The notes under the pieces were generated by a model. That model had not been told where the DNA came from, ran no database searches, and saw nothing but the letters and a program-made list of their open reading frames with translations. A program made the translations under genes and the position numbers. Below, piece after piece: positions 1 to 6,469 of a stretch of 6,982 nucleotides of DNA. How positions within the stretch are numbered: the first letter of the stretch is position 1; each line of letters begins with the position of its first letter. Source of the stretch: an uncultured Collinsella sp. (GTDB lineage Bacteria; Actinomycetota; Coriobacteriia; Coriobacteriales; Coriobacteriaceae); NCBI GenBank assembly GCA_902490365.1, contig CABUDQ010000071.1:1-6982 (forward strand), read 5' to 3'.

Positions 1-1395
1 TGTTTTACCGCGTTTTACCGCGACCATCCCTTTGGTAGCGCCTACGCCGTCATGTGCGGTACCGCCGAGCTGCCCGAGCTTGTCGAGAACCTGCGCTTTA
101 CGCCCGAGGACATCGACTACCTCGCCTCGCTCCAGGCCCCGGCCGGCGGCGCGATGTTCAAGCCTGGATTCCTCGACTACCTGCGCGATTTTCGTGCGCA
201 TGTAAACATCGACGCCGTCCCCGAGGGCGAGCTCGTCTTTCCGCGTGAGCCCATGGTGCGCGTCACCGGCCCCGCGCTGGAGTGCCAGCTGCTCGAGACG
301 GCGCTGCTCAACATCGTCGGCTTCCAGACGCTTGTCGCCACCAAGACGGCGCGCGTGGTGCTGGCGGCGGACGGCCGTCCCGTGGCCGAGTTTGGTCTTC
401 GCCGCGCCCAGGGTCCCGATGGCGGCCTGGCCGTCGCGCGCGCGAGCTACGTTGCCGGCTGTTCCTCTACGTCTAATGTGCTCGCCGGGCGCCGCTACGG
501 TATTCCCGTCTTTGGCACGCATGCGCACAGCTGGGTGATGAGCTTCGATTCCGAGCTCGAGGCCTTCCGTGCCTTTGCCAAGTCGAGCCCCAAGAATTGC
601 ACGCTGCTCATCGACACCTACGATGTGCGCGAGGGCTGCGAGCATGCCATTACGGTTGCCAAGGAGATGGAGGCGGCGGGCGAGCGCCTGTCGGCTATTC
701 GCATCGACTCAGGCGACCTGGCCAAGCTCTCCAAGTATGTCCGCGGTCGTTTCGATGCCGAGGGCCTGCCCTATGTGGGGATCTCGGTTTCCAACGATCT
801 GGACGAGTACACGATCCAGTCGCTGCTCGACCAGGGCGCGCCCATCGATAGTTTTGGCGTGGGCACCAAGCTCGCGACCTGCTACGACCAGCCGGCGCTG
901 GGCGGCGTGTACAAGCTTTCCGCCCGCCGTGCGAGCGAGGCGGACCCGTGGACGCCGGTGGTTAAGCTCTCCGAGCAGCCCTACAAGCGCACGATCCCGG
1001 GCGTGCAGCGCGTGCGCCGCTATTACGACGGCTTTGGCGGCCCGATCTGCGACATGATCTATGACGAGGATCATCTGGCGGGGGAGGGCGCCGCGCGTGG
1101 CAATACCCTCGTGGCCGTGAACGATGCCGCCCTGGTGACCGACGTTTCCGAGCTTGAGTATCGCGAGTTGCTGGTGCCGATCGTGCGCGATGGCAGCGCT
1201 GTTGCCCCGCGCGAGAGTATCGAGGACGCACGCGAGCGTTGCGCCTGGGCACTGGACCATCTTGATCCGGTTTACAAGCGCTTCCTGTACCCGCAGACCT
1301 ATGTGGTGGGCATGGAGCAGGGCCTGGCACAGGTGCGCGACGAGCTCGTGCGCAAGAACATGGCCGCGGCTTCCGCCTTTCCCTGGGCTCACTAA
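1..1395 (+). CDS. pncB: Nicotinate phosphoribosyltransferase, 5'-truncated by window edge
   Basis: The product joins nicotinate to PRPP with ATP hydrolysis, giving nicotinate mononucleotide for cytoplasmic NAD salvage (Preiss-Handler route). The reading frame is open from base 1 (CFTAFYRDHPFGSAYAV precedes the ATG at 52), and this is conserved N-terminal family sequence, so the ATG at 52 is internal and the true start lies outside the window. About 464 residues are visible; I estimate some 30 are missing. Visible motifs are GTHAHSW at 514-534 (region of the phosphorylatable histidine in this family), LLIDTYD near 607-627, RIDSGD near 700-717, and FGVGTKL near 853-873, a phosphate-binding loop. 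The C-terminus ends PWAH just before the TAA at 1393-1395. The next gene is proB, 80 nt on, with no U-tract terminator between, so some co-transcription is possible. Family identity is secure. Confidence 0.95.
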   Translation, partial: CFTAFYRDHPFGSAYAVMCGTAELPELVENLRFTPEDIDYLASLQAPAGGAMFKPGFLDYLRDFRAHVNIDAVPEGELVFPREPMVRVTGPALECQLLETALLNIVGFQTLVATKTARVVLAADGRPVAEFGLRRAQGPDGGLAVARASYVAGCSSTSNVLAGRRYGIPVFGTHAHSWVMSFDSELEAFRAFAKSSPKNCTLLIDTYDVREGCEHAITVAKEMEAAGERLSAIRIDSGDLAKLSKYVRGRFDAEGLPYVGISVSNDLDEYTIQSLLDQGAPIDSFGVGTKLATCYDQPALGGVYKLSARRASEADPWTPVVKLSEQPYKRTIPGVQRVRRYYDGFGGPICDMIYDEDHLAGEGAARGNTLVAVNDAALVTDVSELEYRELLVPIVRDGSAVAPRESIEDARERCAWALDHLDPVYKRFLYPQTYVVGMEQGLAQVRDELVRKNMAAASAFPWAH

Positions 1396-1475
1396 TGGAC
1401 TTGGGCGGTAGGGGCGAATCGCGTTCCCTCGGCCGCCAGCTCGCCTGTTCGCTGAACAGTTGATTGGTTTGACGT
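1396..1475 (+). other. pncB-proB spacer, possible leader hairpin, no terminator
   Basis: This 80-nt spacer can form an imperfect hairpin: GGCGG at 1404-1408 with CCGCC at 1433-1437, and inside it AGGG at 1410-1413 with CCCT at 1426-1429. No T-run follows, so it is not an intrinsic terminator. No convincing -35/-10 pair was found. The last 20 nt before the proB ATG lack a purine-rich Shine-Dalgarno sequence. The hairpin may be chance in GC-rich DNA. Confidence 0.3.
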
Positions 1476-2603
1476 ATGACGACTTCTTATAAAACGATGG
1501 TGGTAAAGATCGGTTCGTCCACGGTTGTGGGCGCCGACGGCAAGGTCAACCGCTCCTTTATCGGCGGGCTTGCCGATCAGGCCGCAGCCCTGCGCAAGCT
1601 CGGCTGGCGCCCGGTCGTGGTGAGCTCGGGCGCTATCGCCTGTGGCTATCCCGTGCTGGGCTTCGACCGCAAGCCGGTCGGCGACCTGCCGAGCCTGCAG
1701 GCCTGCGCCTCGGCCGGTCAGTGCATCATCTCGTCGGCCTACGACGAGGAGTTTCATGCGCGCGACCTGCTCACCTCGCTTGTGCTGCTCACGCGCCACG
1801 ACACGGCTCGCCGTACGTCCTACCTGCACGCGCGCGACGCCCTGCTGCGCCTGGTGGAGCTTGGCGTGGTGCCGGTCGTCAACGAGAACGATACCGTTAC
1901 CGTCGATGAGATTAAGTTTGGCGACAACGACACACTGGCGGCGCTTGTAAGCTGCCTGGTTTCTGCCGATCTGTGCGTGACGCTCTCGGACATCGATGGC
2001 CTCTATACTGCCAATCCGCATGAGGACCCCACGGCCGAGTTTGTTCCTGTCGTGCATAAGATCGATGCCAAGATCATCGCCTCGGCGGGCGATTCTTCCA
2101 CATCGGTTGGCACGGGCGGCATGATTACCAAGATTCGCGCGAGCCGCATTCTCATGACGGCTGGCATTCAGAGCGTGATTTGCTCGGGCGAGGAGCCCGA
2201 TGTACTTGTGCGCCTGGCCCGCGGCGAGAGCGTGGGCACGCTGTTCGATCCGCCGGCGGAGCGCCTGGATATTGCGCCCCGCAAGCTGTGGATCGCGCTG
2301 GGCGACAAGGCGCATGGCTCGGTGACGGTCGATGATGGTGCCGCGAAGGCGCTGGTCAGCCGTGGTTCTTCCTTGCTTGCGGTTGGTATTCGCGAGGTCG
2401 ATGGCGCGTTTGCTGAGGGCGATGTGCTCGACGTATGCGACCCGAGCGGCATGGTTGTCGCCCGCGGTATCGCCGAGGCCGATTCGGACGTGCTGGAGCT
2501 TGCTGCCGGCCGCCGCCAAGACCAGATTGCCGGCAACCGCCTGCTGGCAGACCTGGCCGAGAAGCCTGCAATCCACCGAGATAATTTGATCGTCTTTGCC
2601 TAA
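1476..2603 (+). CDS. proB: Glutamate 5-kinase (ProB) with C-terminal PUA domain
   Basis: The enzyme phosphorylates L-glutamate with ATP to gamma-glutamyl phosphate, the first and usually proline-feedback-inhibited step of proline synthesis, in the cytoplasm. The product is 375 residues, normal for the two-domain form. The amino-acid kinase domain covers about residues 6-260: VVKIGSST (9-16) nucleotide loop, VVSSGAIACG (48-57), VVNENDTV (134-141) with FGDND (148-152) for substrate binding, LSDIDGLYTANP (170-181), and GTGGMITK (212-219). The remainder, about 275-370, fits a PUA domain. The start at 1476 is the first possible one, since an in-frame TGA lies at 1470-1472; it gives the usual short tail before the kinase core. 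The next Met (1497) would trim into that tail. No clear ribosome-binding site precedes either. The reductase partner proA lies downstream beyond an antisense gene rather than directly adjacent. Confidence 0.96.
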   Translation: MTTSYKTMVVKIGSSTVVGADGKVNRSFIGGLADQAAALRKLGWRPVVVSSGAIACGYPVLGFDRKPVGDLPSLQACASAGQCIISSAYDEEFHARDLLTSLVLLTRHDTARRTSYLHARDALLRLVELGVVPVVNENDTVTVDEIKFGDNDTLAALVSCLVSADLCVTLSDIDGLYTANPHEDPTAEFVPVVHKIDAKIIASAGDSSTSVGTGGMITKIRASRILMTAGIQSVICSGEEPDVLVRLARGESVGTLFDPPAERLDIAPRKLWIALGDKAHGSVTVDDGAAKALVSRGSSLLAVGIREVDGAFAEGDVLDVCDPSGMVVARGIAEADSDVLELAAGRRQDQIAGNRLLADLAEKPAIHRDNLIVFA

Positions 2604-2638
2604 CGGGCCGACGCTGCGCGCCGCTCAGAGCGATAATT

Positions 2639-2691
2639 TGTCATTCGAAAGGCGAGGCATTACCACCAGGTCTATGCCTAACCAATTGACA
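2639..2691. other. Bulged hairpin element, copy 1
   Basis: An imperfect two-part hairpin: outer arms TGTCA (2639-2643) and TGACA (2687-2691), inner arms AGGCAT (2655-2660) and ATGCCT (2674-2679), and ACC/GGT (2662-2664 / 2669-2671) closing a four-base loop. It resembles the hairpin at 2717-2771 in order, spacing and core sequence. It is non-coding as far as I can see. The strand of any transcript is unknown; a proB 3' tail would be the + strand. Confidence 0.45.
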
Positions 2692-2695
2692 CTGC

Positions 2696-2794
2696 AAACG
2701 CCCCTAAGCGGCAATCTGACGTTCAATCGTCGGGCATGACCAAAAGGTCAATGCCCTCCTATTTCACGTCACCTTGCTCGCTTAGGGGCGTTTT
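2696..2794. other. 98-bp inverted-repeat element with nested hairpin copy 2 and T-run
   Basis: The ends form a perfect 15-bp inverted repeat: AAACGCCCCTAAGCG (2696-2710) and its complement (2779-2793). Inside are further complementary blocks: GCAA (2711-2714) with TTGC near 2774-2777, TGACGT (2717-2722) with ACGTCA (2766-2771), GGGCAT (2732-2737) with ATGCCC (2751-2756), and GACC/GGTC around an AAAA loop (2742-2745). TTTT at 2791-2794 follows on the + strand, and AAA at 2696-2698 gives a short U-run on the other. It sits between the convergent proB and peptidase genes, so it could end transcription from both sides, but it is much longer than a typical terminator. A miniature inverted-repeat element or structured RNA are alternatives. 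Confidence 0.55.
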
Positions 2795-2826
2795 CGCTTT
2801 CCGTCCTCTACCTGCGGCATCGTCAT

Positions 2827-2878
2827 TGCCGGCACTTGGGGACGTTCCTTTTGTGCCGGCAGTTGGGGACACTCCTTT
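2827..2878 (+). repeat. Two tandem TGCCGGCA / GGGGAC repeat units
   Basis: Two 25-bp direct repeats with a 27-bp period lie at 2827-2851 and 2854-2878. Each starts with the palindrome TGCCGGCA, then (C/G)TTGGGGAC, then a CTCCTTT- or TTCCTTT-type end. TGCCGGCAC (2827-2835) and GTGCCGGCA (2853-2861) also form a 9-bp inverted repeat around a 17-nt loop holding GGGGAC. The second unit ends one base before the peptidase stop codon (2880-2882, minus strand). The layout resembles the GGGAC elements near 5700 and 6470. Repetition is certain; the link to a transposase is inferred. Confidence 0.8.
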
Positions 2879-2879
2879 G

Positions 2880-4298
2880 CTAGAAGATCTGGCGCAGGTC
2901 TCCGCGGTTGAGGGCTTCGTCGAAGAGGTGCTTGAACACCACGCTGCCGTGCAAGCCATCGTGCTCAAACTCGTTGGTCACCCAGGCGTGCGAGTTGCCA
3001 ATGCGGCTGAGCGTGTCGAGCTGCAAGCTCGAATCGACGTACATGTCGTCGAAGTACACCGCAGCCTGGAGTGGTACTTCGTTGCAGGCCAGGCGCTGCG
3101 GGTCGTAGATCTTGTCCCAGCTGGTGTCTTCCATCAGCAGATCCATGGCGAGCTTGAAGGGCTTGAGCTCGGGCATCTGCTCAAACATCCACGGGAACAT
3201 AGTCTCACCGGCAAACATGAGCGGGCGCGCGAGCGTGTCGAACTCGGCGCGGTGCGCCTTCTCTTCTGCCGCGGCCCAGCGGATGGGCATGGTGTCGCCA
3301 TCGGCGTAGATGAACTCCTGCAGCGTCCAGTACAGCGGATTCGTGCGTGTGCTGGTGCGCTCGAAGGCGTGCATCAAAAAGCTGTCGGATACCGAGGAAC
3401 CGCAGCTCAACGTACCGTCGCCATCAACAAACGCGTGGTCGATAATCCAGTGCATGCGCTCAAAGCTCGGCTTCATGCCAAAGTCGCTGCCCATGAGCTG
3501 CAGGCGCTCGACCGTCATCGGCGAGCCGTCGGGCAGTGCGGGCTTTTGCTCCTCGAGGGCATCTGCCAGGGCCGCCACGCGTTCGACGTCGGCGGGGTAG
3601 CGGTCATAATACTGCTGGGTCTTGGCCGCCATGCGCGGGAAGGTGTGCGCGTAGACCTTGCTGGCGCTCGCCGGCACGTGCGGAATGCCGCCGCAGGTAA
3701 AGCTTGCCGTTACGCCCTCGGGGAAAAGCGATAGATAGCTCAACGTCAAAAAGCCGCCGTAGCTCTGCCCGAGTGTGACCCAGGGCTTGCCGCCAAAGCC
3801 CACCAGGCGCAGGTACTCAAAGTCGCGCACGATGGAACTGGCGAGGTGGCGCTTGAGGAAGTCCGCCTGCGAGCGGGCCGCATCGGAACCGGCCGTCGTC
3901 GCACGCTCGCCCAGAGCCGCGATCGTACGCCCGTCTACGCAGCTGCTGCGCCCAGTACCGCGCTGGTCGGGCAGCACGACGCGGAAATGCTTGACGGCCT
4001 CCTCGATCCAGCCATCGCTTGTGGGCGACAGCGGACGCGGGCTCTCGCCGCCGGGGCCGCCCTGCAAAAAGAGGAGGAGCGGCAAGTCGTCGTTGATGCG
4101 GTCGGGTGCGCAAACCACGCGGTAGAAGAGCTTGATGCTCTCGGGTGCGCCGGCGATGGGTGCTGGCATGGCGCCGCGGCGCATGGTGCTGCCGACGGCC
4201 AAAAGCATGGGCTCCAGGCCGCGCCAGTCGAGGGGGACGTCGATGCTGTGGTCCTCGACATAGAGGCCGGGGACGTGGTACGAAGTGATGAGGGCCAT
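2880..4298 (-). CDS. Proline-iminopeptidase-like alpha/beta hydrolase (peptidase family S33)
   Basis: Predicted cytoplasmic serine aminopeptidase of the prolyl or tripeptidyl aminopeptidase type, cleaving N-terminal proline or short peptides; the true substrate cannot be read from sequence. The 472-residue product shows QGGPGGES (79-86; oxyanion loop, HGGPG in relatives), VLPDQRGTGRSS (108-119), the nucleophile elbow GQSYGG (177-182, Ser179), a helical cap-like insertion around 210-390, and a C-terminal block YFDDMYVD (415-422) then EHDGLHG (445-451) carrying likely acid and histidine residues. There is no signal peptide. I chose the ATG at 4298 because GGAAG lies 6 nt upstream (4305-4309) and the next residues (MALITSYHVPGLYVEDHS) begin the fold; the frame is open to an ATG at 4388, but that 30-residue extension would consume the divergent promoter region. 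It is convergent with proB, divergent from proA. Confidence 0.85.
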   Translation of the reverse strand: MALITSYHVPGLYVEDHSIDVPLDWRGLEPMLLAVGSTMRRGAMPAPIAGAPESIKLFYRVVCAPDRINDDLPLLLFLQGGPGGESPRPLSPTSDGWIEEAVKHFRVVLPDQRGTGRSSCVDGRTIAALGERATTAGSDAARSQADFLKRHLASSIVRDFEYLRLVGFGGKPWVTLGQSYGGFLTLSYLSLFPEGVTASFTCGGIPHVPASASKVYAHTFPRMAAKTQQYYDRYPADVERVAALADALEEQKPALPDGSPMTVERLQLMGSDFGMKPSFERMHWIIDHAFVDGDGTLSCGSSVSDSFLMHAFERTSTRTNPLYWTLQEFIYADGDTMPIRWAAAEEKAHRAEFDTLARPLMFAGETMFPWMFEQMPELKPFKLAMDLLMEDTSWDKIYDPQRLACNEVPLQAAVYFDDMYVDSSLQLDTLSRIGNSHAWVTNEFEHDGLHGSVVFKHLFDEALNRGDLRQIF

Positions 4299-4336
4299 GC
4301 GGTACTTCCGTTCGTTGCGGTGTTTCGGGTTGACCA

Positions 4337-4367
4337 ATTCTACCGCCGTCGGCGAGGGCATGCGCAA
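4337..4367 (-). promoter_or_regulatory. Possible promoter of the minus-strand peptidase gene
   Basis: On the minus strand, TAGAAT (4342-4337) matches the -10 consensus at five of six positions. A weak -35, TTGCGC (4367-4362), lies 19 nt upstream. Transcription would start near 4330, giving a leader of about 30 nt before the ATG at 4298. The -35 is poor and the spacing long. I found no comparable + strand promoter for proA here; TTGACC at 4330-4335 has no -10 at proper distance. Confidence 0.4.
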
Positions 4368-4411
4368 ATCGGCTACCATGGTGGGCAAACTACTAAGAGA
4401 AAGGGCCGCCC

Positions 4412-5698
4412 ATGTCGGTCGATATAGCCACGTATGTTCACGATCTTGCTGTTGCCGCCAAGGCCGCTTCGGGCGCGCTTGCCACGGCGAGCGATGCCCA
4501 GCGCCAGGAGGCCGTGCGCGCTATGGCCGCGGCGCTGCGCGACGGCGTTGATTCCATCGTTGCCGCCAATGAGCTCGATATGTCTGCTGCGCGTGATGCG
4601 GGCACCTCGGCGGGGCTTCTCGACCGTCTGCTGCTGACGCCCGAGCGCGTCGAGGGCATGGCCGCCGGCCTGGAGAAGCTCGCTGAGCTGCCCGATCCTG
4701 TTGGCCGCGTGCTCGACCACCGTGTGCTTGCAAGCGGTGTGGATCTGACCCGCGTGAGTGTGCCGCTGGGCCTGGTCGCCATGGTGTATGAGGCGCGCCC
4801 CAACGTGACGGCCGATGCTGCGGGCATCTGCATCCGCACCGGCAACGTCTGCATTCTGCGCGGCGGTTCGCTGGCCTATCACTCGTGCGCCATGATTGCC
4901 GAGTTGTTGGCCGATGCCCTCGAGGCGCAAGGTTTCCCGCGCGAGGCCGTCTCGATGGTCGAGTCTACCGACCGCGAGGCCACCGGCGAGCTCATGAAGC
5001 TCCGCGGCATCGTCGACGTGCTCATTCCGCGCGGCGGCGCGGGCCTGATCCAGCGCTGCGTTCGTGAGTCGCTTGTGCCGGTGATCGAGACGGGCACGGG
5101 TAACTGCCATATCTACGTTCATGAGTCGGCCGACTTTGATAAGGCGCTCAACATTATCGTCAACGCCAAAACGCAGCGCGTGGGCGTGTGCAATGCCGCC
5201 GAGTCGCTGCTGGTCGATCGCGCCGTGGCCGATGCGTTTTTGCCTGTGGTCGTGGCCGTGCTGCACGACCACGGCGTGCTGATTCACGGTGACGAGGCCA
5301 CGTGCGCCGCGTGCGCCGATGCCGGCCTTGCCGAGGGCGACGACTACGTGGCCGCGACCGAGGAGGATTGGGGCCGCGAGTACCTGGCGCTCGAGATGAG
5401 CGTGAAGGTCGTGGCGAACGAGGACGAGGCCATCGCGCACATCAACCGCTATGGCACCATGCACTCCGAGGCCATCATCGCCGAGGACGAGGATGCCTGC
5501 GAGCGCTTCCTGGATGCGGTCGATGCCTCGGCCGTGTACGCCAACGCCAGCACGCGCTTCACCGACGGCGGCGAGTTTGGCCTGGGCGCCGAGATCGGCA
5601 TCTCGACCCAAAAGCTCCACGCCCGCGGCCCCTTTGCCGCCGAGGCCCTTACCACCTACAAATACAAGCTCCGCGGCACCGGCCAGGTTCGCCCCTAA
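4412..5698 (+). CDS. proA: Gamma-glutamyl phosphate reductase (ProA)
   Basis: The enzyme reduces gamma-glutamyl phosphate with NADPH to glutamate 5-semialdehyde, which cyclises to the precursor of proline; it acts in the cytoplasm with ProB. The product is 428 residues, normal for the family and an aldehyde-dehydrogenase-type fold. Visible features are the N-terminal helical region with ANELDM (52-57), the cofactor-binding part VYEARPNVT (125-133) and ILRGGS (148-153), VDVLIPRGG (201-209), IETGTGNCH (225-233), the catalytic cysteine in VGVCNAAE (257-264, Cys260), and the family signature around 334-355 (INRYGTMHSEAI). The C-terminus has FTDGGEFGLGAEIGISTQ (383-400). AAGGG (4401-4405) is placed 6 nt before the ATG. 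It is divergent from the peptidase gene and followed by a GGGAC repeat starting in its stop codon and then a terminator, so it is probably monocistronic. Confidence 0.97.
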   Translation: MSVDIATYVHDLAVAAKAASGALATASDAQRQEAVRAMAAALRDGVDSIVAANELDMSAARDAGTSAGLLDRLLLTPERVEGMAAGLEKLAELPDPVGRVLDHRVLASGVDLTRVSVPLGLVAMVYEARPNVTADAAGICIRTGNVCILRGGSLAYHSCAMIAELLADALEAQGFPREAVSMVESTDREATGELMKLRGIVDVLIPRGGAGLIQRCVRESLVPVIETGTGNCHIYVHESADFDKALNIIVNAKTQRVGVCNAAESLLVDRAVADAFLPVVVAVLHDHGVLIHGDEATCAACADAGLAEGDDYVAATEEDWGREYLALEMSVKVVANEDEAIAHINRYGTMHSEAIIAEDEDACERFLDAVDASAVYANASTRFTDGGEFGLGAEIGISTQKLHARGPFAAEALTTYKYKLRGTGQVRP

Positions 5699-5741
5699 AC
5701 CTACCAAAAAGGGACAGGTTTATTTTGGCAGGTTTTATCTG
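5697..5741 (+). repeat. GGGAC interspersed inverted repeat, copy A
   Basis: Arms AAACCTACCAAAA (5697-5709) and TTTTGGCAGGTTT (5723-5735) pair at 12 of 13 positions around a 13-nt loop AGGGACAGGTTTA. The 41-bp part 5701-5741 recurs at 6471-6511 with only two differences. The left arm starts inside the proA TAA. The shape suggests a REP-like element or a weak hairpin; a proper terminator follows immediately, so ending transcription is probably not its job. Confidence 0.85.
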
Positions 5742-5748
5742 CGGTTTT

Positions 5749-5776
5749 GCCGGGCGACGCGTTCGCCCGGCTTTTT
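5749..5776 (+). terminator. Intrinsic terminator of proA
   Basis: A perfect 9-bp GC-rich stem, GCCGGGCGA (5749-5757) with TCGCCCGGC (5763-5771), closes a 5-nt loop and is followed directly by TTTTT (5772-5776). This is a textbook Rho-independent terminator. It separates proA from the HD gene. Confidence 0.92.
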
Positions 5777-5792
5777 CCTCTGCATGCCTTTT

Positions 5793-5829
5793 TTGCCTTT
5801 CGGCTTGAGCCGCGGCGATATACGATAAT
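5793..5829 (+). promoter_or_regulatory. Possible promoter of the HD-domain gene
   Basis: An AT-rich stretch GATATACGATAAT (5817-5829) gives -10 candidates GATATA (5817-5822) or GATAAT (5824-5829). TTGCCT (5793-5798) is a -35 candidate 18 nt before the first. It lies after the proA terminator and before the HD gene, where a promoter is needed. Which boxes are used cannot be settled by eye. Confidence 0.4.
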
Positions 5830-5857
5830 GACACCGTGTCTTAGCACCGACTCACCT

Positions 5858-5862
5858 GGAGG
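5858..5862 (+). promoter_or_regulatory. Shine-Dalgarno site fixing the HD gene start
   Basis: GGAGG stands 7 nt before the ATG at 5870. It decides this start over an open extension of the same frame to an ATG at 5747, which would run through the proA terminator hairpin and the promoter-like region. Confidence 0.85.
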
Positions 5863-5869
5863 TATTGCC

Positions 5870-6469
5870 ATGTCCCAGACGCTTTCCGCCGGAATCACCC
5901 GCGACCGCGCGTTCGAGCTGCTCAACGAGCACAACAAAGATCCGTTCCACATTACCCACGGCGAGACGGTCGAGGGCACCATGCGCTACTTTGCGCGCGA
6001 GTTCGACCCCGAGAACGAGGAGTTTTGGGGCATCGTCGGCCTGCTGCACGACTTGGATTGGGAGGAGCATGAGGACGACCCCATGAACCATACCATCTAT
6101 GCGGCCGAGATTCTGGAGGGCGAGGGCGCATCGCCTGAGCTTATCCGCGCCATCCAGACGCACACGTCCGATTTCAACTCTTCGCTGCCCAAGCCCGAGT
6201 TGCAGATGGAAAAGATTCTGTTTGCCTGCGATGAGCTCACCGGACTGATCGGCGCCGCCGTCATCATGCGTCCGAGCAAGAGCGTCATGGACTTTACGAC
6301 CAAGTCGCTCAAGAAGAAGTTCAAGGACAAGCGTTTTGCCGCCGGCTGCTCGCGCGACGTGATTTCGCAGGGTGCCGAGATGCTGGACTGGGAGCTCTCC
6401 GAGCTCTTCGACCGCACCATCGCGGCCATGCAGTCCTTCGCGCCCGACCGCGACACCTTCCAGGCCTAA
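5870..6469 (+). CDS. Stand-alone HD-domain hydrolase (predicted metal-dependent phosphohydrolase)
   Basis: A 199-residue cytoplasmic protein with HD-superfamily metal-binding residues in order: His30 in HITHGETVEG, the His60-Asp61 pair in LLHDLDWEEHED, further histidines at 74 (MNHT) and 98 (IQTHTSD), and Asp121 in FACDELTGLIGA. The C-terminal part (RPSKSVMD at 134-141, then a lysine-rich stretch KSLKKKFKDKRFAAG, 145-159) is typical of a small HD-hydrolase family common in Firmicutes and Coriobacteria. HD proteins hydrolyse phosphate esters, often of nucleotides; the substrate is unknown, and no partner domain (RelA, GGDEF, nuclease) is attached. It has its own Shine-Dalgarno and a terminator on each side, so it looks monocistronic. 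It is bracketed by the two GGGAC repeats, the second beginning inside its stop codon. Class is well supported; function is not assigned. Confidence 0.88.
   Translation: MSQTLSAGITRDRAFELLNEHNKDPFHITHGETVEGTMRYFAREFDPENEEFWGIVGLLHDLDWEEHEDDPMNHTIYAAEILEGEGASPELIRAIQTHTSDFNSSLPKPELQMEKILFACDELTGLIGAAVIMRPSKSVMDFTTKSLKKKFKDKRFAAGCSRDVISQGAEMLDWELSELFDRTIAAMQSFAPDRDTFQA

Noticed and set aside
3..22. TTTTACCGCG repeated twice in tandem at the left edge
   Set aside because: It lies in conserved pncB coding sequence, and the translation in that frame is normal for the family, so the repeat is probably chance.
1392..2576. A 394-codon open frame on the minus strand across proB
   Set aside because: Its product is a low-complexity, Arg/Ala/His-rich sequence with no family motifs, antisense to a clear proB. 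Long antisense frames are common in GC-rich genes.
2580..2640. GATAATTTG present at 2580-2588 and 2632-2640
   Set aside because: A 9-bp match, one copy inside the proB end, with no extension on either side; too short to interpret.
2736..3734. A 332-codon + strand frame over the peptidase
   Set aside because: It begins in the middle of the inverted-repeat element and is antisense to a gene with an intact catalytic serine motif; its translation has no domain.
4299..4388. A 30-residue N-terminal extension of the peptidase
   Set aside because: The extension is unlike family sequence, would cover the likely promoter, and the ATG at 4298 has a Shine-Dalgarno-like GGAAG.
4373..5707. A 444-codon open frame on the minus strand across proA
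   Set aside because: It mirrors proA codon bias (many Gly, Ala, His, Val, Ile) with no recognisable domain, and overlaps a certain gene for its full length.
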